Positions 35,117-47,291 of a DNA stretch of 64,000 bases are shown one piece after another. The translations under genes were made by a program, and so were the position numbers. The first letter of the stretch is position 1; every line of letters starts with the position of its first letter. Below the pieces are notes generated by a model that had not been told where the DNA came from, did not search any database, and worked only from the letters and a program-made list of their open reading frames with translations. Source of the stretch: Mytilinidion resinicola (lineage: Eukaryota; Ascomycota; Dothideomycetes; Mytilinidiales; Mytilinidiaceae); contig NW_022985449.1 in the NCBI RefSeq assembly GCF_010093595.1, positions 1,314,233 through 1,378,232 on the forward strand, in the 5' to 3' direction.

Positions 35117-37524
35117 AAATTATGTTAGTAGACCAGAATATGCGGTGGTGGTGCGAGGCGGTAGGGTGGTGGAGTGGATAACGAGGGTGTGGTTCGGGAG
35201 TGCATTTATCAACAAACAATCGCTTGGGGGCGGGTCCGGTGGTCACGTGTCAGTCACATGGAAGACCATTCAATTTCCAATGTGATCAGAATCATATTTT
35301 TTCATCAATACTCTATATGTCTAGAAAAATCTTCGATGCTCATGTCTTAGCAGGGATTAGTTACGACACTTCGCAAAATACTCTTTCCCTGAGAATGATC
35401 CCCACTAAGGTCCATTTCTACTTTCGAGCCTGAGCACACAAAGTTAGAGCTCTACTACTGTTCACCCCGCTCCTGTCGCCCTCACCCACTGCGTCGCTAC
35501 GGAACCTTGGCCTCATATGCTGTTTTTTGGATTGTCACCCGTTCCGGCCGCCAGGTCCCCCCTTTCGGCACTAAGCTTAAGTAAACTTGTCCTCTATCAT
35601 AAGAAGGGCTGATGTTTCGATCTGAGATGGCGGAGCCATCGAACCTTGGTCTTATTGCCTGTCGATGAATACTAAATACACGAAATTAGATCTTCTGGAC
35701 TCACTTCGCTGGTTTTTGTTCCTACCGCGCAACGCATCTTATCATTTGATCACTTCAGGTCGATACGCTACTGCGGCCCAGGTGCCGAGAGGTCGTCCTA
35801 ATTTTGAAGGATGTCCTGAAAAAACTGAAGCATGTTCACGAGGAAATCAGGTATGCACCCGCAGACTACAGCTGGGAAGCGGAGGTAATTGAGTCTCTCA
35901 ACCATGTCACGAGGAACACATCAGTGAAAATAGTCTTCAGTATTGCTGAGCATCATGGTTGCTTATCGCTTCTCCATCTTCGTGCAATGGGGCACTCCAC
36001 GTCCGGCCATCCTGATGAGACGTAATATACCCACTAAGAGCATCTGATATCTCTCGGGGTGGCTACGCGCTGTACAGTGGGCCGCAGCCAGGGGCATTTT
36101 CAGATAGCGCAGAAAGAGTAGCGTCCAACTGCTGGATATCAATACGACTAGCTACGGATGATAATGGTCGAAAGACAGAGATCGTCTAAATCGTACGGCG
36201 GGCGACGGCGATGCCGTTACCTGGACTCCCGAATCTCGCGACAATGAGAAGAGGCGCGTGCCGTGCGAGCGTGCTTTTCCATTCGAAGAGTTCATTCCTG
36301 TAAGTCGGCGGCGTGATTCTTACTACCAACCCTTGAACCTTGCGACTACATACCGATGGGTTCTTCGGGACTAGACAGGACCGAAAGGACGCAGAGGATG
36401 GTTCTGGAAGAAGGCAACGCGCATCCATTGACACCCAGCTACGGCAAGCGGCTCATCCCGCCAGGAGGGGCCGCTGCAGGTGAGCGGGGCGGGCTACCAA
36501 GGCCTTAGATCTTCAGCACGCCCAGCAGTCTTGGGAATTTTGCGTTTCGAGCTAGGCACCGCTTTCAATTCTAATTTGGCGGCGTAGGTTTCAGTTGGAC
36601 ATGTTCGGAGGTCCCCGGTGGATTAAGAAAGTGAGGCAGCCTGTCACAGGCGTGTAGAATGTGCATGGATCTCTTTGAAGGAGCCGCGATCTTGGGTTAA
36701 TAGCCTGTGGTTCAAGCCTCCAGACGTGAGAGTTTTGACGATTGATGGATCTATGGCGAGTCCATCAGAACGGGTGGTTGTTATTGCAAAGAGTTCTCGT
36801 GCAAAGGGGGGATAGCCCTCTTTCTTCGATGTATGTAGGTGGTACAGTCTTTAGGGAGCAGCCTGCCAGCCTGCTCTCTCCCCCAGATCTCGATAAAATG
36901 TCCATGACGTTGTTGGGGAACCACTACCTAATTCCTTCCGTACATCTCCAGCGCAGCTTCAGACCTCCAATCCGTATCGAAATGCAGCGTCGCGACGACA
37001 ACTATGCTCTTGTCGATGCGACTAGTCATTTGGGGTCGACAGATTTTGCAGCCCTCCGTGCGCCGTTATCATCTCAACGGAAAAATACGGCGAGGCGTCC
37101 CTGTCATATGTCGACAGGACGTTTAAATCGCTTCATCCCTTCGAAACGTCGACTCTGCTCTCCGCCTTCCGTTCCCGGGCCAGTCCTGTCTTTCCACATT
37201 TTTGATCATTCTTATTTCCGTCTCTCATTATTTTTCTATCTCACTATAGTCTATCCTTTCATCTTCGTCATTGAGATCGCCTTCCCCGTAGCTAAACCTC
37301 CCGCGGCCACTACGCATAATTCGGGGCCACGCGATCACGACCAGTGAAGCCTTCTCCCAAGCCAGTACACAGACATACCGTCGTAATCGCTGGCTAGTTG
37401 TTGTTTCCCAGGACACGGACCCACTCACCTTGCGGAACCCAGAGCTGCCACAAACTTCTGCCCAAAGGCTTTTTATCGTCCTCGTCTTGGCGGCCCATGT
37501 ACTCCATCGGCGACATAGATCTTA
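35117..37524. other. Long intergenic region, possible gene remnant near 35.8 kb
   Basis: About 2.4 kb without a supported gene between two divergent starts. From about 35780 to 36024 the plus strand encodes a helix-like segment (VVLILKDVLKKLKHVHEEIR...) with no start ATG, possibly a decayed exon. A 36742-37347 frame is probably chance in the leader of the zinc-finger gene. Confidence 0.4.
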
Positions 37525-39320
37525 ATGGCTAGTCCGAGTGAGCTTTCAATCGAGGAACATTATGTCATCCAGGAATTGCTCAACAGACGCACTGCTCGCG
37601 AATGGAGTGAAATTTTCTCCCGCATCGATTCATCTCGTTCGTCAATCCACGACCAATCGAATGTATACGTGATAACTAACAAGAAGGCAACAGATACCAT
37701 CTACACTCAGCTCTCCAGGCCGGAGTCTTTAATTTCGGTCCCATCGCTGAGATCCGATTCATCTCTGTCAGGGCGGTACCCTGCATCTAGTGCCTCGAGT
37801 GTCCCATCGTTTCGCCAGAGCTGCGACACAAGTGGTAGTGCTACATCGTACGCTTCACAAAGCCTACACAAATTACATCCTCAACATCCCTTTCCCCTCA
37901 ATCCAGGCTCTGATCGGTTTGGCCCTAAGATCATCCTAAACGGTTCTCTTCCCTACAACGGAACCTCAGCGCTTCCAGCAACTGCCGCTCTAAGCCAAAG
38001 ACCACTTGGATACGAAGATATCTTATGCTCCAGGGAATTCAAGAAGCCAAGTGAACCGACTACGATGCTCTTATTCTGCACATTTTGTGCTGAGCAAGGA
38101 CTTCGAAAAACTTTCAAAAAGAAGGCGGACTGGAAAAAACATGAAAGTGTCTTTCATGAGACAGGGAAGGAGTGGCAATGTGAGGCTCCTCGATGCTTCC
38201 GAATTTTCGGCCGTGAGATAGATTTCAGCAAGCATCAAAAAGAACACCCGGAGGCTTCATCTCCCTGCAAGCAACTTCCAGAGAAGGTGGCATTTGGCTG
38301 TGGATTCAACAGCTGTGGATATGTGGCGTACCACTGGAACGACCGTTGCAATCACGTTGCCACATGCCAGTCTTTTTTGGAAGGCGAAGAGTGGGAATAC
38401 TCAACAAAGATTCGAAACCTTTTGGCACAAAAGTCAATTCGTGATGAGTGGAAGACAATTCGCAATGAGACCTGTTCTAGGTTACATATAGATCACAAAA
38501 GCTTGCGATGGACTCCAGAGACCTCCACAGCACTTAGAAGGCAGCTCGAGTGCAACCAGTTTGGCTCTCTGAATCGCTTCTTGTTGGAGGCCGTCGAGCT
38601 TGGACAAGGCGCATTGCTGTTGACAGACACTTTTGTTCCACCTAAAGCTCAATCTACTACAGAACGACAAACACCAGATGCCCTAGGCTCTCATGCGCAG
38701 TTCGCCACCATTGGTCACCATAATCAAGGTAGCTTTGAACCAGATCCATTCCTTCTACAAGAGGTGGACATTACGCAGCACACCAACCTTGACACGCCCT
38801 TAACTTCATATTACACGGACAATATACGCGGTAATGGAGCACCGACGCATTCCCCTCCTCCCAACACCGAACCTTCTTGCAATCGGATGAGCTACGTAAT
38901 GGACGAAAATGCCTCCCTCCTTTTTGGGCAACCGCCGACCACATTGGAAACATCAACTTCCCAGAGTCCGGCCACCGAACTCCAGGATCGCCAACGTTTG
39001 ACGATATGTCCGTCATTACCCCAGGGCCGCCTTCTTATATGCCCGCCGAACAATATCCCTCGTGGGTCAAGTCTTTAGAGCATCAGCAATCAACCGAGCA
39101 GTCAACCCAGCGGTCAACTCCCACCCGACGACTCGCCAAGCGAGTCAAGAGCATAGGGAACTTGTCGTTCAGGAAGCCGCAACAGTTTTACGAGGCTACC
39201 AACCACGACATTCCGGATCTCCCCCTAAGAGCTCATTTCCCAAACGCTAATTCGACGAGCCCACGCTGGACGGATGGTAATCGCCCTGATCTTAGCGGCA
39301 ACCTTAATTTCCAGTGTTGA
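37525..39320 (+). CDS. C2H2-type zinc-finger protein, fungal-specific
   Basis: The first exon opens at ATG 37525 and stays open to 39078, but the better C-terminal sequence (TPGSPTFDDMSVITPGPPS ... ending 39320) is in another frame, so an intron near 38.83-38.97 kb is likely. The best fit is 38831-38964 (GTAATG...CCAG), giving 553 residues; 38896-38966 also keeps the frame. Two fingers lie near 38070-38260: CTFCAEQGLRKTF...KHESVFH and CEAPRCFRIFGREIDFSKHQ...H. A third Cys/His set follows (FGCGFNSCGYVAYHWNDRC). The N-terminus is Ser-rich. Such arrangements are frequent in uncharacterised fungal proteins that may be DNA-binding. Exact 3' structure is uncertain. Confidence 0.75.
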
Positions 39321-40546
39321 TGATAACAAATTCGAGTGTACTTCATTCATTGCATGCCAACCTGGTCTCATATTTTTTCGATCCATTTTGCGCTTTCTCC
39401 GCCCGTTGGACTTTCTTATGCGATCATTGCTTTTTATGATTCCATGAAGTGGTGCCATGCGTTCAACTTTGTCGATGACAACTCAACTTGATACCTTCCT
39501 TTCTCGGGCTCTTCAGCTTTTATTCTTTTAATCATCTTTCCTCTTCTTCGACTCGCTCTAGACTCTGGACTCTGGTAGGACCATCTGAGGTGATCTGGCC
39601 TGCAATTTTTCATAGCAAGGAGTTTATTATCGGTCAATCAAAAGTATAGGACATGGGATAGGGTAGCTTGGAGATAGGGCACATGTACGTTTGGAGCAAG
39701 AGGCCCTCGGCATTTATGAATTGGGAATGTGAAATGAGCATTCACGCTTTCACGCATTTAGCACGAACAACAGGCTCTCACTCGTTCGAGTCATGGAGTT
39801 TTTTGATGAGTGCAGGATGACTTGGTGTCTTGACTATAACACTTTAATAATACACTGCATGGAATTAAAGGGCCTATCTACAAAATACAAACCACGTCAT
39901 TCCATACACCAGCTCGTTCTGGGATGTTTTGTTGCGCAACTCCTTCCAATTTTCTTGTGGAATACACTGCGCGTGGAAACAATATTTACTGGACAGAGAC
40001 TTTACTATTCTGCTTGCTAAATAATACGCTTCCCATGTTAGAGTGGAGAGAGAGGGCAGAGAATGAATAGAAATAGATCGGGATCGTATAGTCAAGGGTG
40101 GAACGGGAAAGAGCGAACGAAGGGAAGCGGACTTTATTCCCGCGACGAAAGCTGCAGCCGACGCGAGGCATTGTTCTCGATTCACAATCCTGGGCCGCCT
40201 TATGGATAATCAGTATCTGTCCTTGATAGTGTTGTCCCAGCTTTGGGCCGCATGCTGGAGACATTTTTAAGTCGGGTCCAGAGATCATGTGCCCGCCATT
40301 CAGAAGTTCATTTCCTTCAATCGTATAGTATGACTGAAATAAATCAAACTTGATCATATTTGCCCTTTTGTTCCTTTACAGTGATTATAGTCCTTGATTT
40401 TCTTAACCAATGGAAACACCCTCAGATATACAGGTCTTGGCAGTGATTACGTACGCCAATTCGCGAGCGAAAGGACAGCAACACCGTATGTCGAACATGG
40501 AGCAATAGCCAAGCAACCAACATCGAATTCTTTTTCTTCTCCCACA
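39321..40546. other. Intergenic, AT-richer
   Basis: No supported coding sequence or RNA gene. It contains the zinc-finger gene 3' flank and OST3 promoter. Confidence 0.5.
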
Positions 40547-41697
40547 ATGAGGTGGCTCCAGTTACTTACGGCTTCTCTACTGCCTTTCACTGCGATTGCA
40601 GCGAAGAAAGCCCCCAAAGACCGCTACCAGGACTTCCGGACCAAATCGCTCTCCTCTACACCTCTGAAGCTCGACGATGCCTCCTACAGCAAATTGACGC
40701 AAGCACCGAGAGACTATGCAGTCGTAGTGCTTCTCACAGCTTTGGAGACTCGGTTCGGCTGCGTGCTATGCCGTGAGTTCCAACCGGAATGGGAGCTTCT
40801 CGCGAAGAGCTGGACGAATGGCGACAAGACGGGGGAAAGCAGAGTGTTCTTTGGAACACTAGATTTTGCGGAGGGCAGGAACACGTTCCAATCCGTATGA
40901 ACCTTCTTCATTTGAGAGGTCGCTCTTGCTGATGTGATGCGATAGCTTCAACTCCAAACTGCTCCGGTCATCCTCATGTTCAATCCCACCACTGGAGCGA
41001 ACGCGAAGGCGGACGCTCAGCCTTCTCGATTTGACTTCACAGCTGGGTATGAAATCACAAATTCGATTGCTCAAAATTTCTGGTGTACTAATAAGCTGCG
41101 CAGACCCCAAACTGCCGAGTCAATCCACGCCTGGGTTTCACGACATCTGCCTGAGGGCCCCAAACCAGCCGTCAGCCGGCCCATCAACTACTTTAAGATA
41201 ATCTCTGTGACCACTGCTATTCTCGGATTGATCACGCTCGTCACCGTCACGGCTCCCTACATGATTCCTCTTCTGCAGAACCGCAACCTGTGGGCAGCCC
41301 TCAGCTTGATCGCAGTTCTTCTTTTCACCAGCGGACACATGTTCAATCACATTAGGAAGGTCCCATACGTGTCAGGAGATGGCAAGGGGGGCATCAGCTA
41401 CTTCGCTGGCGGGTTCAGCAACCAATTCGGCATGGAGACCCAGATCATTGCCGCAATTTGTACGTTTCTCATAATTCCGAACGCATGGACGTTGGCTGAC
41501 TGTGAACTACTCTAGATGGCGTGCTGTCTTTCGCTACGATTTCCCTCGCATTGAAGGTTCCCCGGATATCAGACGCCAAGGCACAATCCTTTGCTGTCTT
41601 CTTATGGAGCGGTGTGATCTTTGGAATGTACAGCTTCCTAATGAGTGTCTTCAGGATGAAAAACGGTGGCTACCCATTCTTCCTGCCACCGTTCTAG
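40547..41697 (+). CDS. OST3: Oligosaccharyltransferase subunit Ost3/Ost6 (thioredoxin-like)
   Basis: Exons 40547-40894, 40946-41459 and 41516-41697 code for 347 residues. Order of features matches the family: signal peptide (MRWLQLLTASLLPFTAIAA), a luminal thioredoxin fold with the redox motif CVLC (in ETRFGCVLCREFQPEW), the loop TAPVILMFNPTTG, then four membrane helices (from YFKIISVTTAILGLI to WSGVIFGMYSFLMSV). Ost3/Ost6 lies in the ER membrane and helps oligosaccharyltransferase N-glycosylate cysteine-containing sites by transient disulfides. Joins are supported by continuity through helices 3 and 4. The upstream frame is open but the ATG at 40547 gives a correct signal peptide. Confidence 0.93.
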
Positions 41698-43158
41698 TGG
41701 CTTTCGTGGCATGAGTCATGTACTACGATTGCTTTAGCGCACTCGCGCACTCTTGTCAGAGCCCGTATCCCTTCATTGTATACTCAGCTGGCTCCTTTCG
41801 TCTAGGAATCATCGTGGTTGGGACGCCAGAAGGCCGGCTTCAATGGGGACAGGTGCGTTAGAATTCGGTGACGGTTGTAGAATAGCTATCGGCGTTACAC
41901 GGTGGTCTGGGTAGCATCAGAAAAGTGTCTTTGGACGTGGAACGTCTCATGCGGTAGCATATATTCCATCAAAGTCCTGGATCATTGAAAAACTGGTACC
42001 TGGAACCCCTAAAAGATATCATGATACCACACGAGAACTTCGAACCCTGCACCTCGATTCAACTTTTAGTCCTACTTCCTTTGGTACCTCCGCTCCATGA
42101 CTCCTTCTATCTTCCTTGTCTTAGTCCGCCTCTAGATTAGGAACATCACTTAACGTCCGTTCCTAGTATGCTTTACACTTAGCTCTCGCCTCACCAAAAC
42201 ACTAAACACGCATGACAGTAGCATACCAAGCATGACACGGTGCTGAAGAACGTAAAGCTACTACTGTATTGCCGGAATTGTACACCCTATTCATAGCAAA
42301 GATCCCTGTCCCCAAACTCCATCCGCTTCCAGATCCTCTTCGACGCCAGGCCACTAACCATTAGCATCACGTGCACGCTTAGTCACTAGCGCTCTCGCTC
42401 AGCAGGTGTTGATATGATAGGTATATAAATGCGTTTCCCCTTCCTCGGTGCTCGATACTTTTCCACATGTGCAGAGCTGCCAAGATCTGCCTTTTGGAGA
42501 TGAGCCCACGTGACGCTAGAATACCCAGTGCAGCGCCGAAAAGAAATGCGGAACCGCCTATGGGTTAGAACCCACTCAGCATAGTTGCTTCTACCGTTAC
42601 ATTCACGCAGCGTCACTTGCTCTGGACTCAACGAATGTTCAGCCTACGCTTTCTTACTATTAGGAAATCCACGCAACGTAGTTAGTTGAACAGTTATAGT
42701 TACGCGGGGTGGCTTCCTCTACCCTCTACGATTCTTCACTCTATTATTCATCCGTATTGGGAAATCCACGTAATGCGGTCGTTTCTGGGCTTGTATACAC
42801 GCGGCGTTACTTCCTCTAGACTCTACAGTTTTCCACCTCACATATTCCCGTTTTAGGATAGCCACCTGCAAGACCGTTTTCCAGGCATTCAAACATGCTG
42901 GGTACTTCCTCTACACTCCGCACTCCGTCGATATCTGTTGAGATTTAGAAGCAAACACAGCGAATAGGGCACACACAGTGGAAACGTGGGCTTGTCAATT
43001 CATTTCAACATGAGAACCTCATCTCATCCCAGCGCCAACCGACCGACCTATCCGCACCCAGAATGCCCCCCATCCCCCTTCGTGATCATTACGGCCATGC
43101 GTGAGCCGCCCAATAACGCCCGCTACCCCGGCATGATACTCCTGAGAAAGAAGCATAC
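41698..43158. other. Intergenic between convergent OST3 and YCS4
   Basis: No gene supported. The right half contains the 97-bp degenerate repeat listed separately. Confidence 0.55.
42545..42940. repeat. Degenerate tandem repeat, four units of ~97 bp
   Basis: The block ACGCRGNGTNRCTTCCTCTA recurs, with changes, at about 42605, 42702, 42799 and 42895, a regular period of 97, 97 and 96 bp. Within the units GGAAATCCACGCAACGTAG (42663) returns as GGAAATCCACGTAATGCGG (42760), again 97 bp apart. Units have diverged considerably. No open frame runs through them. Confidence 0.8.
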
Positions 43159-46100
43159 TTAAGCAACCGCATGCACAACCTTAAAGCCCTCCCCAACCAG
43201 CTTCTGAATCTCCTCATCCTTATGCTGCAGCAGCCCCAACGCGTATGCAACATCATTCCACTGCCTCTCGCTCTCCGCTCTGGGCAGTCTCGCCGCCAAC
43301 TTCGCAGCGAGCTGTTTAGCGTGTTTATCCTAGGAGTGCATGTTAGCAGGAGTTTCTCCATGAATACCCGGGATGGGAGCGCTGCACATACCTTTTCGAT
43401 AAACCCACTCAAGAACTTCACAATCCGCCTAAATGCTTCCTCATCCAATGCCCCATCCGCACTCAACACACTAAACATATCCACAAACTGGTTGTACACC
43501 GCATTATCCTTCGTCGCCAGCTCAGAGAAGAACATGCGCGCCATGTCCGCAATCTTCTTGTCCTCGTCCTCGAGACACTTCGCCATCTCCCCTAGTTGCC
43601 CCTTGACCTTGACCTGTCCGGCGAGGATCAAGAACGTGAGCGTCATGAGACACGTGCGCTTCACGCTCGCGTCGCCGTCATTCAGTCGACGGTACAGGAA
43701 GTCGGTGTTCTCATCGATGAGGTGGTTGAAGCAGACGGCCATGTCGCCGAGGGCAACGACGAGATTGCTACGAACGACGGCGTCTTTGCTGCGTTCGAGG
43801 ATGGTGAGGAGGAGGCCGAGGTTGTTTTCGCAGTACTCGGAGCTCACGCACATGAGTTTGGCGAGGCAGAGGGCGGCTTGGGCTTGGAGTGTTGCGTCGG
43901 CGTAGGTTGTGTTGTTAGAGCAAATGTCTGATACCATGGGGCCGAAGTTGGAGAGTAGGGACTGGGAGCCGTAGAGAAGCTCCCGTTCGCGGATGTGGGC
44001 TAGAGCTTCGGTGAAGTCATCTTCTGTTGTACCAGCCATGAGATCGAGCTCATCGGGTTCTTCAGGTGCAGGTGTGTCCTGTTTGCCAGCGGATTTCTTC
44101 TTCTTCTTTGTGGGGGACGCGTTCAGGGGAGGGGTTGCCTGGCGTGCTCCTGCGGTCTTCTCTTTCTCTGCTTTCCTTCTCTTGAAGTCCTGTTCGCAAA
44201 GCTCGAGATGGACAATCTGTTTGATGGCAACATGTCCAACAATGAAAAGTAGCTGCGAGAGAGCCATGGCGGGTTTCTGCTTCCTCGGTGGTGGTTCGAT
44301 CTCCTGTGGCGCTTCCTCTTCCTCTGCTGGTGGTGACGGCATTTGGCTTGGTTCGTCGCCTTCTCCACTCGATGTAGGTCTCGAAAGAGCTCCACGCGAT
44401 GTAGGTCTTGAAAAACTCTGAGGTTGGAACACCAATTTTGTCTTGCGCCTTAGGATCTCTGAGCATAGCGTGTCTGGGTGTTTGGAGAGAGCGTAAATTG
44501 CGCTGATAGCTTGCTCGGCAACTCCAAACCACTCGGGATCGTCCGATACAACCTCAGTCATAGCCGCTAGTCGTACTAGCACGGCGTGGTCGTTTGGCAG
44601 CTTGGCCGTCACTGGCGCCTTATTTGCCGTCTGCTTGCTCGTTGGTGCATTGATTCGGCGGAGTGCAATGCAGGTGTAGCGTGCAAGTCCGAGATCTCGT
44701 CGTCCCAATTCACCGAGACCAATGCGTAAGCAGATTCCCATCTCCTTGACCACAATATCCGGATCGGCAAGGGCAAGCATACCCAGAACGATGATAGCTC
44801 CTCGTCTTTGTCTCATTGAGATTTCCCGTTTCTGAATGCCGTAGACCTGCCAGAGTTTCTGTATTACCAATTCGTTGATCATTTTATCCTTCATCATAGT
44901 ACTGAGGAGCTGTTCCAGGGATGTGAGCTCCGCGGGTGTATTGCCGAAGGTCAAACTGATCATGTTCTTGGCAATGTAGTTGGCGGAATTGTTCGTGTCG
45001 AAACCTGGGGGTGCAATGAAGTAAAGGTCTTTGTAGCACTCGATCAGATGAGTCTGAACGCCTTTGCCTTCGTCGCTGTTGCCTTTGGTCCAGATTAAGC
45101 GCAGCATTCTCTTGATGCCTGCCCCAGCGCTCTGGATGCCGTACTCATTGAGTATCTTAAAGTAGTCCATAGCCTCGATGACCTCACTCTTGTTCTTCGA
45201 CGAGAGTAGCTGTGTGACAACCGGGGATGCTGCATCAACCACCTCGATGAACTTAAGTGCTTCAGTGTAGTATCGCCGAGTGAGATGCAACTTGTTGAGA
45301 GCTTCTGCCGTTTCAGCCTCTTTCTCGGCTTTTTTCATAGCCGATAACTTCTGTTCCTCTGTCATAGGAGCAGGCTCTTGTGCTGCCACGTTCTCAGCCT
45401 GCGTGGCGTCTGCCAAAAGAGTTTCGTCTACTGTGGGTTCCTCGTTCGCTGCTGTATTCTCTTGGAGCTCCTTTGGGGGTGTTAAAGCATCAATTTCCCC
45501 TTCAACAACGTCCAGTCGAGACTTCCATTCCTTGAATCCGAGTTGCCCACCATGCAAAACACCAAATGGGTGGGTGGAAATTAGCTTCCCGAGCAGCTTG
45601 ATGGCGTTGCGTCTGACATTGCTACTTTTGTCCTCCAGACTCCTAGCAGCTAGCTCAGCTGCCATCTGTCTCCGCTTGGAGTACTTGGTATCCAGATCGC
45701 ATAATTTGATGAAGACTTGAATGGCTCGGCATCGACAGTACGGGTTGACATCGAGGAAACGCTCCTCTAGCACGTCGAAGAAGGCGTTGATCTGGCCTTT
45801 GTGGTTCTCGCTCCTTTCTTCACCTTCTTGTTTGCTGAGCATAGTAATCAGATTGCCACACACCTCAATAATGGAGCACCGAAGAGTGTATGACTATCGA
45901 AGTTTGTCAGTCTGATACCTGCTTAACGACGCTCTGATTCACCTACCTCGCTGTCTAATAACTTTGCAAGTAATGTCATTTGTCTGATTACAAGCCCAGG
46001 GACAAGCTCGGAAATCCGGGTAACGAAAGTTGATACTGATTTGGGCCCCTTGAGATCATTGCTGTTGAACTCCTTGTTGCTCAAATCCCTTAGGACTTCT

Positions 46101-47086
46101 TCGGTCAGCTGAGGGTAGTCGTATTGCTCTGCTAGAATCTGAAGAAATTCCGCCATCGGTTCCGACAGGTGCTCGAAGTAGGAGAGGTTTTGTATGATGG
46201 ACGTTTGTGCTCCTGTATGCTAGTCAGCGTTTGCCAGGAAGATATCGGAAGGAATAATACCGAAAGCATGTCCATGATGTTTCACTGCAATACACAGTAC
46301 TTTGAAGGCGTGCATCCGAATGGCCGTGTTTTTGACACGAGCCTCGCTCTCCAGAACTAGGTAAACCGGGCGTGTGAACAAGCTGATAAATGTGTCCCGC
46401 TCCGACGTAGTCATGAATATCTTGGCCAGTTTCAACTTCATCACCTTACTCATGACATCGAGTGCAGTTTGCAACTGAGCTGACGAGTCCCAGGCTGCAT
46501 CTTTGTTCGCCCCAGCTTTTGACTTTGCGCCCTTGCCGCCGCGCCCTCTCGCTGCGGGCGCAGAAGCAGACTTCTCTGCGGCTCTTGTCTCTACTGCAGT
46601 AACCGACCATTGTAGTAGGAATCCGAACACCTCCAGAAGTTGTTTATGGTGCTGAATCGTCTCCTGCTCGTCCGCTTCAAGATCGGCGTGGGTTACGTCG
46701 GCTTGGGCGGAGAGACCAGAGACGACAAGATCGAGGATTTTGGTAAGAGCGGCTGGGGGTATTTGAGAAGAAGTTCTAGATAGGCGGAACAGCGCACAGT
46801 CAGGATCTACTAGGTAACGCTTAACGTTTGGTAATGAAATGGGAGCGCACTTGAGGAGGAATTGCAGGGTATCAAAGTTGGAGCTGCGCGTAATCGCGTC
46901 AGGATTTTCAGCGACAGCATCGACAACGGGATTCAGTGCGGAATTGACAAGGGCAGCAGTAAGGGATTCGGGGTCGTGTTCGCAGTCCACCAGGTCCGAT
47001 GCGGCCTCGGGGGTGGATATTGCAGCAGGATCCGAGAGGTAGTGCTTGAGCGCGTCGTTAATGTCAAAGTCGATGCGCGCGTCCAT
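43159..47086 (-). CDS. YCS4: Condensin complex subunit 1 (Ycs4/Cnd1, CAP-D2)
   Basis: Minus-strand exons 47086-46261, 46212-45947, 45893-43392 and 43329-43159 code for 1254 residues, typical for the family. HEAT-repeat sequence runs through; recognisable blocks are YCRCRAIQVFIKLCDLD, LEDKSSNVRRNAIKLLGKL, and the C-terminal Cnd1 core NLGLLLTILERSKDAVVRSN, LVVALGDMAVCFNHLIDENT and DASVKRTCLMTLTFLILAG. An acidic/Pro/Lys-rich, likely disordered insert lies near 44100-44420. The protein is a non-SMC subunit of condensin, which compacts chromosomes in mitosis. The last exon (DKHAKQLAAKLAARLPRAE...) is supported by phase and a TAG acceptor. It shares a 205-bp divergent promoter with CDC7. Confidence 0.94.
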
Positions 47087-47291
47087 GGTGGCGGAAGAGC
47101 ATGAAAGGAGCGGTAGAAGTGAAGAAAAGGCACAGTGTTGATGAAGAATATCGCGGCGGAGAGGGGGACAGTTTGGTGTTTGTCACCGTGTTGTGATTTG
47201 CCCCGAAGCGGTCAAGCGCCGTTTCGCGAAACCGCAGACCGCGAACGCGACTTCCGCAATTGCAGCCCGCAACAACCATTTATAGGACAGT
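47087..47291. promoter_or_regulatory. Bidirectional promoter between YCS4 and CDC7
   Basis: The two ATGs are 205 bp apart on opposite strands. The interval contains a 12-bp perfect palindrome GTTTCGCGAAAC at 47221-47232 and, 10 bases further, CGCGAACGCGAC (47240-47251). Both carry CGCGAA/ACGCG cores like SBF/MBF and E2F sites. Regulation is inferred from sequence. Confidence 0.55.
47221..47232. promoter_or_regulatory. Perfect palindrome GTTTCGCGAAAC (E2F/SCB-like)
   Basis: The two half-sites overlap at CGCG. It reads as CGCGAAA (SCB core) on either strand and so could serve both genes. It is about 60 bp before CDC7 and 135 bp before YCS4. Confidence 0.5.

Noticed and set aside
36700..36730. 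GGTTCAAGCC resembling a tRNA B box
   Set aside because: T stem has a mismatch and no cloverleaf fits.
36742..37347. 201-codon frame
   Set aside because: No conserved motif, ends just before the zinc-finger gene and is likely chance within its leader.
42035..42060. TTCGAACCC resembling a tRNA B box
   Set aside because: No A box or acceptor/anticodon stems could be drawn on either strand.
42545..42940. CRISPR-like array
   Set aside because: The 97-bp units are diverged along their full length with no constant repeat and variable spacer pattern, and the genome is eukaryotic.
44062..44532. Frames inside YCS4 in other phases
   Set aside because: They overlap the low-complexity insert of condensin subunit 1 and have no independent support.
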